Assembly (NCBI GenBank): GCA_964552395.1
Contig: CAZKGM010000012.1
Coordinates: 29,648-93,647, forward strand
DNA: 64,000 nt
From: JAJDNH01 sp964552395
GTDB lineage: Bacteria; Acidobacteriota; Thermoanaerobaculia; Thermoanaerobaculales; Sulfomarinibacteraceae
Direction: 5' to 3'
A program made the translations under genes and the position numbers. Positions 50,742 through 58,770 of this stretch are shown piece by piece (positions within the stretch are counted from its first letter, which is position 1; every line of letters begins with the position of its first letter). The notes below the pieces were generated by a model. It saw only the letters and a program-made list of their open reading frames with translations, was not told where the DNA came from and searched no databases.

Positions 50742-51602
50742 TCAGGGGGTTGACGGTTGCTGATGTGCCGCGGCCTCGCTCCAGAGCTTGCGGAACCGCG
50801 CGAAATCCTCGTCCTCCTCCTTGATCTCCCCGAGCTCGTTGGACAGCTCGAGGGCGTCGTAGACACAAGCCCAGTTTCCGAGCTCAGCATGTGCCAGCGC
50901 GATCTCGAAGTAGGGTCGGTAGTCGGTGAACCACATACCGTACATCCGAACCCCTCGCTGTGAGATGGGCCGTCGTTCGGTGGCGGCGATGAGAGCATCG
51001 AGCGCACGCTGCGGGTCCCCTCGGCTCACCAGCGAAACACCGAGCTCGTAGTGGAAGTACCACGGTGCGTGGGCGTCCTGGATATCCGGTGGCAGTCCGC
51101 AGCGGTGGATAACCTGGCTGCGAAGGCGGAGGAACTCCGCCGTCGGCAGCACGACCGCCCGGCGCTCGAAGAGACGAAACCGATGGCCCGGTTCCTCGGG
51201 CGCTGTCCGTGGTTGGCCCGTCGGCGGCTCCGGCGGCTCGTCATCGCGGAGCAGGAGCCGGTAGGCTTGAAGGTACTGACTCCCGACCTCGCTCCGTCCT
51301 GCAATGCCGGCCCGCTCGGCGATCTCCAGCTCGCGCCGAGCGCGCTCGGTGTCGCCCTGCAGATGAGCGGCCATTGCCATGTACAAGTGGGGCAGGTAGT
51401 CAATGTAGCGGAGACCGTAGGTGCGAATCTTGAGCCCCGGCTCGGGTCGCTGACGCAGGGCCAGCTCGAGCTCTGCCGCGGCCCCTGCGCCGTCGCCCTT
51501 CTCGACCAGGTCGACGCCGCGCTCGTAGTGGCTGTACCAGGGCTGGGTCGGTTGGGGCGCAGACGCCAACGCCGCCAACGCCAGCAAGAGAGCTCCTACC
51601 AT
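50742..51602 (-). CDS. Secreted protein with two TPR-like YG-x-x-F/Y modules
   Basis: A 286-residue protein with a short signal-like N-terminus (MVGALLLALAALASA). Two modules (about 21-105 and 180-262) share the pattern (H)Y-x3-G(V/L)-x-LV-x2-G, a helix pair, and then RTYGLRYIDYLPHLY or RMYGMWFTDYRPYFE. This pattern also occurs once in the upstream neighbour (RLYGMHFEPYIPNYY). I do not recognise a named family; it looks like a TPR variant. GAGGTGTGAG precedes the ATG. It lies between a kinase-linked TPR protein and a barrel, and probably acts in the periplasm. Function unknown. Confidence 0.7.
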   Translation of the reverse strand: MVGALLLALAALASAPQPTQPWYSHYERGVDLVEKGDGAGAAAELELALRQRPEPGLKIRTYGLRYIDYLPHLYMAMAAHLQGDTERARRELEIAERAGIAGRSEVGSQYLQAYRLLLRDDEPPEPPTGQPRTAPEEPGHRFRLFERRAVVLPTAEFLRLRSQVIHRCGLPPDIQDAHAPWYFHYELGVSLVSRGDPQRALDALIAATERRPISQRGVRMYGMWFTDYRPYFEIALAHAELGNWACVYDALELSNELGEIKEEDEDFARFRKLWSEAAAHQQPSTP

Positions 51603-51656
51603 GACTCACACCTCGACTTGCTTCTTGGTGATAGCAGTATACAGCACCGAGGCGGG

Positions 51657-52847
51657 CTAACGGGCTTCGGCGAAGAGGGCGGCGATACGAGGCGAGAACA
51701 GCGACGGGTCGAGGCGGGTGCTCGGGCGCACGCGCAGACAGAGCCTGGCCTGGGCCAGCGCGGTCTCGCGCATCTTCTGTTCCTTCTCCCCGTCGCGCAG
51801 GTAGAGGGCGTAGCTGGCCGCGGCGCGGAGCAGGTGAGAGGTCGCGACGGCGCGCCTGTCGGTGAAGGTCACACCCTCGAGTACGGCCAGGGTCTTTTCG
51901 TAATCGGCGTTGAAGAATGCGGCGGCGGCCGTCTTGATAGAGGCCGGTGGCTCGAGGGACGCTCCGCGAGTCGGGCTCGGTTCGAGCCGGGCTTCCCGCG
52001 TCGCGCCCGGCGCCGGGCTCGGGGTCGGAATCGGTGGCCGGCTCGGCTCGGGCGTTGGAGACACGCTGAGCGCCCGGCGCTCCGGCGTCGGGCTGCGCCG
52101 CGCCGCCAGCTTCGCTTGCCGATAGCGCTGCTCGAGGTCCTGTCGGATGCCCTCGTAGGCAGCCGCTGCTTGTTGCGCGAGGGTGGCGGCCGCGGCGAGG
52201 TCGGCCTCGTTGGAGGAGCGCTCGCCGGCCTGGAGCTTGGCACGAGCTTGCTCAAGGATGCCGGCGGCATCTTCGGATCGCCTCGGGAACGCTGCGTCCG
52301 AGCTCCACACCGGTCGATACTCACCCCTCTTGCGTAGGTCGGTGAGCCTGGTGGCAGCGGCCTCGGCGGCCTGCAGACCGGCCTTGGACTCCTGCAGCGC
52401 GTGGGTCAGACCGGAGCGATCCGGGACCTTCGGCGCCGGCGGCGCCGTCGGCTGGACGCTGGCCAGGCGCTCCTGGCACGCGGCACGATGGGCTTGGAGG
52501 TCGCCGTACTCGGGCAGCTTGGTGATGAACCCCTGACTCTCGGAGACCGCCCACGCGCGCAGAGCACCAGGGCAGTCTCCCATCTGGAAGCGTGCGAGCC
52601 CGACGTAGTAGTTGGGGATGTACGGCTCGAAATGCATTCCGTAGAGCCGGACCCGGCCTTCCTTCGGGTTGCCTTCAGCCGCCGCCGACATCAGCCGCTC
52701 GGCCTCGGCCCAGCTCCCGGCCTTGACCGCCTCGAGGCCTTTGGAGTAGTCCGACTTGAAGTCGGCCCAGGCCGGCGTCGCAGTCAGCAACCAGACGAGT
52801 GCGGTGGCGAGAAGCATGAGCATGGGTGCGGCTCTTCGGTGCCCCAT
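51657..52847 (-). CDS. Secreted TPR-like protein linked to the Ser/Thr kinase
   Basis: A 396-residue exported protein: signal peptide (1-28, ending TPAWA), then one YG-x-x-F module (about 30-105; RLYGMHFEPYIPNYYVGLA), a helical segment with many Ala/Glu, a Pro-rich linker (about 255-305) and a C-terminal helical repeat domain (FFNADYEKTLAVLEGVTF). The start is one base after the kinase stop, so the two are translationally coupled. It may be the periplasmic partner of the kinase's outer domain; this is inference from order and coupling. Confidence 0.72.
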   Translation of the reverse strand: MGHRRAAPMLMLLATALVWLLTATPAWADFKSDYSKGLEAVKAGSWAEAERLMSAAAEGNPKEGRVRLYGMHFEPYIPNYYVGLARFQMGDCPGALRAWAVSESQGFITKLPEYGDLQAHRAACQERLASVQPTAPPAPKVPDRSGLTHALQESKAGLQAAEAAATRLTDLRKRGEYRPVWSSDAAFPRRSEDAAGILEQARAKLQAGERSSNEADLAAAATLAQQAAAAYEGIRQDLEQRYRQAKLAARRSPTPERRALSVSPTPEPSRPPIPTPSPAPGATREARLEPSPTRGASLEPPASIKTAAAAFFNADYEKTLAVLEGVTFTDRRAVATSHLLRAAASYALYLRDGEKEQKMRETALAQARLCLRVRPSTRLDPSLFSPRIAALFAEAR

Positions 52848-52848
52848 C

Positions 52849-55800
52849 TCACCACCCCATCTGCTTGAAGAACGTATCGAGGTCGACTTGGGAGAGCCTG
52901 GCCACCTCGTGCACGGTCTTCCCCTCGGCGAGCGTGACGGTGACCGAGTGCGGCTGCGGTCGATCGGGGTGGGTCAAGGCGAGGGTATAGGTCCCCGGAG
53001 GCAAGGTCAGGACCACCGGCGTGACGGCATCCTTCGGGAGCGGCTGGGCCTTCCCATCGGCGTTGGTGATGTTCGTGATCTTGGCCCACGGCACAGCGTC
53101 GACGACCAACGTGCAGGTCTGGACAGACGGGACGGCCCTTGCCCCTGCACCCGCTGCCGCTTCTTCTCTCGTGCTCCTGAGCAGGACCACCGTGAGCACA
53201 ATTGCCATGACAACGGCCGCTGCCGCGAGCGGCAGCAGGTACCGACGGCCGTGCCGTGCAGGTGCGACCCGCGGCGCAGCTTCGGCCTGCTTGACCTGCC
53301 GCTCCAGTGCCCGGAGCTCGGCCGCCGGCTCGAGCTGCTTGTGCGCGGCGGCAAGGCGGCGGGCGGCCTTCTGGACCTTGCCAGCGGCGAGGAGCCTCTC
53401 GATCTCGGCCTTCGCCTTGGCCACTCTCTGCTGCTGCCGCTGCTGCTCGACGTGGTGGCGCTGCGCCTCCTTGGTCTCCGCGAGGAGCTGGGCGACCGCC
53501 TGGTCTGAGGGCGCGAGGGCGCTGGCCTCCTCCAGCTTCACCACGGCGTCCTTGAAGCGGTTTGCCGCCGCCAACTCGCGAGCCTGCTGGGCCAGCTCGT
53601 CCAGACGCGCCTGGATCGCTCGCCGCCCGGCGGCCTCGAGATCGGTCCGCAGGTCCTGCAGGAGGGGAGCAGGACCCAGCGCCTGCTCGGCCTTCTCGAG
53701 GTCCTTGCCCGCGCGCTCGAGATCGCCCCCCTGGAGATGCCGGCGGATACGGCCGCTTGCTTCCGCTAGGAGCTGCTCTCGCCGACGTTCCTCTTCCCGG
53801 CGGCGAATCGCCTCCTCGGTCTCACGCGTCAGGCTCTGCACCGCCTGGTTGGTCGGGTCCAAACGCCCGGCCTCGCGGAGATGCCGGAGCGCCTGGTCGA
53901 GCTCGTTGGCGGCGATCCGTCGCCGCGCCTCGTCGAGGGAGCCCTCGACTTTGGCCTGGCGCTCACGGCGGGCGGCGATCTCCGCTCCGACCTTGGAGCG
54001 CAGGTCCGCCAGCTCGCTGCTGTCGGCAGCTGCGGCCGGAGCCGCTTCGAGCTCCCGCCATGCGGCGTCGAGATGCCCCTTCGCGAGGTGAGTCTCGACC
54101 GCCCGGGCGACGGCGCCAACGGCTTTCTCGAGCTCCTGATGCGCCTCCTCGGCCCGTAGCTGCTGGCGGGCCGCGGCGAGCTGGCGGGCCGTCTCCTGGT
54201 CCGACAGGTCGAGACCGAGGGCGCGTTCGAGCACTGTCACAGCAGCTCGCGGTTGGCCCGCATTGAGCAGGCCGGCGGCCTCCTCTCGCAACGCCGCGAC
54301 TCGCTGCCGCCGCTCCTTCTCCTCGGCGTTGCTCAGTCCCGAACGCAGCTCCTCGAGAGCCTTCTCGCCGCCGAACCGCTTTTCGGCCTTCTCGAGCTCC
54401 TCCCTGGCCTTGGCCAGGGTGCCGGAATCGAGGAGGGCGCCGATCTCCTCCACCGCCGAGGCGAGCTGCTGCTCGCGCTGGCGCTCCGCCTCCTGAGCCC
54501 GGAGCGCCGCCTCGAGCTCGTCGCGCACGGCGACCACGACGGAGCTCGTAGGGTCGATCGAGGCCGCCCGGTCCAGGTGCTGACGAGCCGCATTGAAGGC
54601 GCCTCTCGCGAGCTGCCGCCGCGCCTCATCGGCCAGCGTTTTCACCCTCATCTCGCGGTTGCGCCGTGCGGCAATCTGTGACGACAGGTTGTCCTTGGCC
54701 TCCTGCAGCGGCTCGACGTCGCCGAAGCGGGCGACTGCGGCGTCGAGCTCGCTTCCGGCGCGGTCCAGCTTGCCTGCAGCGACCAGGGCGGCAACCGCTC
54801 CTGCGGCCTCGGCGATGGCGGAGTCCCGCTCGGCAGCCGCGGCCTCCGCTTCCGCCTCTTCCAAGGTGCTGCTGCCCGGGATCGGCGGCGGCGTGGCCGA
54901 GGTGACCGCCTCCGGCGGGGGGGTCGGGAGGGGAGCGAACTGCCGATCGAGCTCTTCCTGGGTCTTGCCTCTGCGTATGACCGGGAACCGGATCGTCGGC
55001 GGCGGCATCAGTGCCAGTGCGCGGGCGAGGTCGTTCTCGGTAAGGGTGAAGTCCTTCTGCACTGTGATCAGGGCCTGACGGAACTCGGAAGCGCTCTGGT
55101 AGCGGTCGTCGGCGCCCTTTGAGAGCGCCTTGAGCACGATACGTCGCAGCTCGTCCGGAACTCTCCCCTCGGGATCGGTCTCGGCAAAGCTCCGGGGCGG
55201 ATGGAAGAGATGTCCCGCGATCAGAGCGGACATGCTCGTGCCGGAAATGGGATGACGGCCCGTGAGCAGCTCATACAGCACGACCCCGAACGAGTAGAGG
55301 TCGGAACGGGAGTCGATCGGGACGCCCTCTTGGCGCTGGAAGTGCTCCGGAGACGAGTACCGGAGCTTGCCGACGAACATCCCCGTCGCCGTCAGGTGGA
55401 TGTCGGCTTCCAACGTTTTCGCGATCCCGAGATCGATGAGCTTGACCAGCGGTTCGTCTTCCTCGCTCCTCGAGAGCATGAGGTTATCGGGGGCGATGTC
55501 ACGGTGGATGACCTTCTTGCGGTGCAGCGATGCCAGCGCCTTGAGCGACTGTGCGGCCATCTCGAGGGCAAGGCCGGTCGGGGGGGGGCCCATCTGCTGG
55601 AGAATCTGCTCGAAGGTCACGCCTTCGATGAACTCCATCACCATGTAGGCGTTGCCGTCGTCGTCCACCGTGCAGTCATAGAGCTGAGCGACGTTGGGGT
55701 GGCGCAAACGGATCGCGGTCTTGGCCTCGCGCAGGAAGCGAACCCTCAGCTTCTCATCGGTGGCGAGCTGGGGTCGCATGACCTTGATGACGCGGACTTC

Positions 55801-55908
55801 CTCGAGGACGCGGTGCCGCACCTTGTAGACCGCCCCCATTCCCCCCTCGCCCATCTTCTCGAGGATCTCGTACTTCCCTTCGATCTGCTGCATCAGGGGG
55901 ATGGCCAC
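52849..55908 (-). CDS. Membrane Ser/Thr protein kinase with nine TPR-like units and a PEGA-like outer domain
   Basis: A 1019-residue kinase. The Hanks domain covers about 10-270: GEGGMGAVYK, VIKVM (ATP lysine), HRDIAPDN (catalytic D; A in place of the usual K), DLGIAK and SSPEHF. From about 345 to 880 come nine helical units of about 60 residues built on (L/A)(A/N)(A/S)G-x-(L/F)-x-x-A-x3-L-x-x-A. A membrane helix (about 890-910) leads to a C-terminal outer domain with LPPGTYTLALTHPDRP and a conserved-looking cysteine (TCTLVV). The GTG at 55908 follows GAGGGA. It is the first gene of a four-gene cassette. The substrate is unknown. Confidence 0.88.
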   Translation of the reverse strand: MAIPLMQQIEGKYEILEKMGEGGMGAVYKVRHRVLEEVRVIKVMRPQLATDEKLRVRFLREAKTAIRLRHPNVAQLYDCTVDDDGNAYMVMEFIEGVTFEQILQQMGPPPTGLALEMAAQSLKALASLHRKKVIHRDIAPDNLMLSRSEEDEPLVKLIDLGIAKTLEADIHLTATGMFVGKLRYSSPEHFQRQEGVPIDSRSDLYSFGVVLYELLTGRHPISGTSMSALIAGHLFHPPRSFAETDPEGRVPDELRRIVLKALSKGADDRYQSASEFRQALITVQKDFTLTENDLARALALMPPPTIRFPVIRRGKTQEELDRQFAPLPTPPPEAVTSATPPPIPGSSTLEEAEAEAAAAERDSAIAEAAGAVAALVAAGKLDRAGSELDAAVARFGDVEPLQEAKDNLSSQIAARRNREMRVKTLADEARRQLARGAFNAARQHLDRAASIDPTSSVVVAVRDELEAALRAQEAERQREQQLASAVEEIGALLDSGTLAKAREELEKAEKRFGGEKALEELRSGLSNAEEKERRQRVAALREEAAGLLNAGQPRAAVTVLERALGLDLSDQETARQLAAARQQLRAEEAHQELEKAVGAVARAVETHLAKGHLDAAWRELEAAPAAAADSSELADLRSKVGAEIAARRERQAKVEGSLDEARRRIAANELDQALRHLREAGRLDPTNQAVQSLTRETEEAIRRREEERRREQLLAEASGRIRRHLQGGDLERAGKDLEKAEQALGPAPLLQDLRTDLEAAGRRAIQARLDELAQQARELAAANRFKDAVVKLEEASALAPSDQAVAQLLAETKEAQRHHVEQQRQQQRVAKAKAEIERLLAAGKVQKAARRLAAAHKQLEPAAELRALERQVKQAEAAPRVAPARHGRRYLLPLAAAAVVMAIVLTVVLLRSTREEAAAGAGARAVPSVQTCTLVVDAVPWAKITNITNADGKAQPLPKDAVTPVVLTLPPGTYTLALTHPDRPQPHSVTVTLAEGKTVHEVARLSQVDLDTFFKQMGW

Positions 55909-56129
55909 GCGTCTTCCCTCGATCCCGTTCAGGCCCGGCGTCGTGCAGGCGGTGGGACCTTCGAGAAAAGGTCTGGGACCGCTGCCACGGCCGGACCGGG
56001 CGCTCCCGGCCCGGGCGGTTGCCCTCCGGAGGTTGTGGATCGTCGCGCCATCGTCAAGGCATCCTTGTCGTGTCGCCCAGAGTCGCTATGGGCTGATTGA
56101 GCCCATTCATGATACCAGGAATCGCCGGT

Positions 56130-56159
56130 TTGACACCCGGCCTGTGCGGCGGCTAGAGT
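56130..56159 (+). promoter_or_regulatory. Sigma70-type promoter for the small orphan gene
   Basis: TTGACA (56130-56135), 18-base spacer, TAGAGT (56154-56159), 18 bases before the ATG at 56178. The rest of the 269-base gap back to the kinase start shows no clear promoter for the kinase and no gene. Confidence 0.6.
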
Positions 56160-56177
56160 CCTGTAAGAGGTGCCAAC

Positions 56178-56393
56178 ATGGAGATTCCCGGCAACGTGTC
56201 GCTGTACTGCCCACTGGTGGACGCCAAGGGAACGCCGGCGGTCCTGGTGGCTATCTCGGCGGACGGCTACTACCACCTTCACGTGAGCGTGAAGGGCCAG
56301 AAGCACGCGATGTTCGTGCCGATAGAAAGTGCGGCGCTCCTGTTCTCCGACCCCGAGCCGGAGGCGGAGGCGGGCCTGGAGCTGGAGCGCTAG
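56178..56393 (+). CDS. Small orphan protein, 71 residues
   Basis: MEIPGNVSLYCPLVDAKG begins a short beta-rich protein with strands around AVLVAISADGYYHLHVSV and a run of acidic residues at the C-terminus. AAGAGGTG precedes the ATG and a good promoter is just upstream, so it is probably a real gene. No family recognised. The regulator gene starts 98 bases downstream on the same strand. Confidence 0.6.
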   Translation: MEIPGNVSLYCPLVDAKGTPAVLVAISADGYYHLHVSVKGQKHAMFVPIESAALLFSDPEPEAEAGLELER

Positions 56394-56491
56394 AGGCCCA
56401 CGAGAGCATCGCAGCAGACGACCGCTACGCAGCGTCCATACCTCGCGAATTCCTCCGGAATGGCCGCCTTGAAGGGGCTGTTCCCCAGGTC

Positions 56492-57628
56492 ATGAAGGTC
56501 GAGAGGCAGTTGAGGATGGGGCTTGCGGCATCGTGGCCGCGGGTGGTCGAGCGGCTGGAAGCCGCCGCCATCCTCATGGACGCGGAGCGCAACCTCGTCT
56601 ATGTCAGCCCACAAGCCCGCCGTCTCCTGGGCTACGGCCCGGGAGATCCCATCGACGGTCGGTGCCGCCTGACGACCCGTGGCGTCGACTGCGAGGGTGC
56701 CTGTCCCTTGACCCTGGCGCTCGAGGAGGGCGCCGAGCTGGTGGCCGGGTTCCCGGCCATCTACCGTCGCAAAGATGGCGGTGCGGTCGAGCTGGAGGTG
56801 TCCGTCATCCCACTGGCGGATGAAGACGGGACGTTCGCGGGTGCCGTCGAGCTGCTTCGCCCGCGCACCGTAGATCTTGGTTTCTACCTTGACGGCAGCA
56901 GTCCGGTCGCGATCGAGCTCCGGCGGCGGGTCTACGACCTGGCGCGCCGTCCAGAAGGCGTCGTCGTGACTGGCGAGGAGCCGGCGCGGATGGACGTGGC
57001 GCGGGCGATCCACCGGGCCTCGGGCCTGGCAGACGAGCTGTTCCGCTTCGGCGGTACGAACCCTGAGCAGGAGCTTGGCTGGCCGCCGGGGACCCTCTAC
57101 GTCGAGAGTGCCGGACAAGACTCCCGGTGGCATCGTCCGCGGATCGGCGAGTGGCGCGTCATCGCAGGTCTTTCCTCCCGCGAAGATCCTGCGCCGTTCG
57201 CCGGCGCCGGCTTCGAGGTGCTCGCGCTGCCGCCGCTCGAGGATCGCCGCGAGGATCTGCCGCTGATGCTGGCGGCCTGGATCGAACGCCTGAAGCCGGG
57301 CCTGGGCGCCTCACCCGCCGGCCTCGAGCGGCTGGCCAGGGTTGCTCTCGACGTTGGACTGGGTGGACTGCAGCAGCTGCTGACAACGGCCGTCGCCGGG
57401 GCCAGTGGGGAGCTGACCGAGGGTTGCCTGCCGGTCAACGGTTACGGAATCCACCTGGTGGACGAGGCCCTGCGCAGCGACAACCCGCTGGCGGCCGTCG
57501 AGCGCTGTGTGCTCCTGGAGACGCTGGAGCGCTGCGGCTGGCGGATGCAGGAGGCGGCGGACCGCCTCGGCATCTCCAGAGTGACGCTCTGGCGCAAGCT
57601 GCGCGACCAGGGCATCGACCGGCCTTGA
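56492..57628 (+). CDS. NtrC-type regulator with degenerate AAA+ domain (PAS - pseudo-AAA - Fis)
   Basis: A 378-residue protein. Residues about 20-124 are a PAS domain carrying three cysteines, C58, C67 and C71 (RCR...VDCEGACPL). Residues 130-305 align with a sigma54-activator AAA+ core: SSPVAIELRRRVYDLARRP, VVVTGEEPARMDVARAIHRA, PPGTLYVES and LPPLEDRREDLPLML. Walker A should read GESGTGKE but reads GEEPARMD, Walker B DE is replaced by ES, and the GAFTGA loop is missing. Residues 335-375 are an intact Fis helix-turn-helix (MQEAADRLGISRVTLWRKLR). It probably binds DNA but cannot use ATP or open sigma54 complexes. An ATG at 56516 is an alternative start. Confidence 0.8.
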   Translation: MKVERQLRMGLAASWPRVVERLEAAAILMDAERNLVYVSPQARRLLGYGPGDPIDGRCRLTTRGVDCEGACPLTLALEEGAELVAGFPAIYRRKDGGAVELEVSVIPLADEDGTFAGAVELLRPRTVDLGFYLDGSSPVAIELRRRVYDLARRPEGVVVTGEEPARMDVARAIHRASGLADELFRFGGTNPEQELGWPPGTLYVESAGQDSRWHRPRIGEWRVIAGLSSREDPAPFAGAGFEVLALPPLEDRREDLPLMLAAWIERLKPGLGASPAGLERLARVALDVGLGGLQQLLTTAVAGASGELTEGCLPVNGYGIHLVDEALRSDNPLAAVERCVLLETLERCGWRMQEAADRLGISRVTLWRKLRDQGIDRP

Positions 57629-57688
57629 CGCTGCAGCCGCAAGCCACGCTTCCTGCTACGCTGGACTGCGAGCTAGGGAGGTGACCCA

Positions 57689-57973
57689 ATGGGTGCTGCG
57701 GGAGCGGCTGGAGCGAGTGCCGCTGCGGCTGTCGCACAGGCGATCAAGGCGTCTGGTGTCTTGGTGAGGCTCGAGCCCGACGAGTTCCTCAAGATCGTTT
57801 ACCGGATCGCGGCACCGCTGGTCGTCTCTGCCGAGACGTCGTTCTTTGGCAAGACGTTCCAGTACCTCGTGAGCTACAAGGGCCTGGCGTTCTTTGCGAA
57901 GTCGTCGGAGCCCCTCGATCTCGGCGGCACCGCCGAGGTGGTGACGGCCCGCAAGATCTGGATCCCGGGTTAG
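57689..57973 (+). CDS. Small conserved-looking orphan protein, 94 residues
   Basis: MGAAGAAGASAAAAVAQAIK opens with a small-residue helix, followed by a compact alpha/beta part (VRLEPDEFLKIVYRI, then FQYLVSYKGLAFFAKS). GGGAGGTGA precedes the ATG. It ends in overlap with the DUF3047 gene on the other strand (57970-57973). I do not recognise the family. No signal peptide or membrane helix is certain. Confidence 0.6.
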   Translation: MGAAGAAGASAAAAVAQAIKASGVLVRLEPDEFLKIVYRIAAPLVVSAETSFFGKTFQYLVSYKGLAFFAKSSEPLDLGGTAEVVTARKIWIPG

Positions 57974-58770
57974 CCCGACGGGGTTCCGAACGCCGGAGTT
58001 GAGTCGGCGGCGGATGTCGGCAGGAGGTCGATGTCGCCGTACCAGGCAAGGCTTTCACCGGCGGTGTCATCGGCGTCGGTCATGACCGCAATGTGGGAGA
58101 TCGGCGGCGGCGAGAAGTCGAAGATCCGGACGAAGTCTCGGTAGACGTTGTGCTCCTCCTCGACCCACTCGCCGGCCCGCCCCTCACCGCTTTCGATCAC
58201 GTACTCCACCGAGCGGCTCAGCGATGGGTTACGGAGGATCGTGTGCGGGGCGGTCCGGTGAGCCCACACATAGCTGATTCCGGCGTAGGGGGGGTACTCG
58301 CCGAGTCGGTTGCGGGCCAGCAGGTACTGCCATCGCTGGAGCAGCGGGACCAGGCCGGGCCGATACCGAAAGCCGACGTAGAGCCGGGCTGCGGCATCGT
58401 CGCCGCGCCGGCGCCTGAGGTCGGCGCCGCGCGGCGTGCGGCCGACCTTCCAGTGCCAGCGAACGGTGCGGTAGGTGGCCGATGGCAGATCGACCCTGGT
58501 ATACAGCAGGGACGCACCGCCCTTCGCCTCGGCTCGGAGCACCGTCTGCGGCCCGTCGGCAACCAGCCTGTAGGTCGTGGGCGTCCGAACGCGGCGGAAG
58601 GTCAGCTCGTGCCATCCGGCGGGGAGGTCCGGGCCGGCGGTGCTCGCCGAGAAGTTGCCGACCCTGATCAGCGGCGTCTCGTCCACGATGCCGGCCTCGT
58701 ACGGGAGTGCCGGGCGAGTCGCTGGAGCTGCCGCCACGACCACCAGGAGTGCGAGGCGCCGGAGGGTCAC
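57970..58770 (-). CDS. DUF3047 exported protein
   Basis: A 266-residue exported protein. The start is taken as GTG at 58770, which gives a signal peptide (VTLRRLALLVVVAAAPAT) and a GTGA overlap with the RelA/SpoT stop. Family words are LPAGWHELTFR, TVRWHWKVGR, AARLYVGFRY, GISYVWAHR and IAVMTDADDTAGESLAWYGDI. The fold is probably a lectin-like beta-sandwich; the role is not known. Translation coupled to a (p)ppGpp synthetase is unusual for an exported protein. Confidence 0.82.
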   Translation of the reverse strand: MTLRRLALLVVVAAAPATRPALPYEAGIVDETPLIRVGNFSASTAGPDLPAGWHELTFRRVRTPTTYRLVADGPQTVLRAEAKGGASLLYTRVDLPSATYRTVRWHWKVGRTPRGADLRRRRGDDAAARLYVGFRYRPGLVPLLQRWQYLLARNRLGEYPPYAGISYVWAHRTAPHTILRNPSLSRSVEYVIESGEGRAGEWVEEEHNVYRDFVRIFDFSPPPISHIAVMTDADDTAGESLAWYGDIDLLPTSAADSTPAFGTPSG

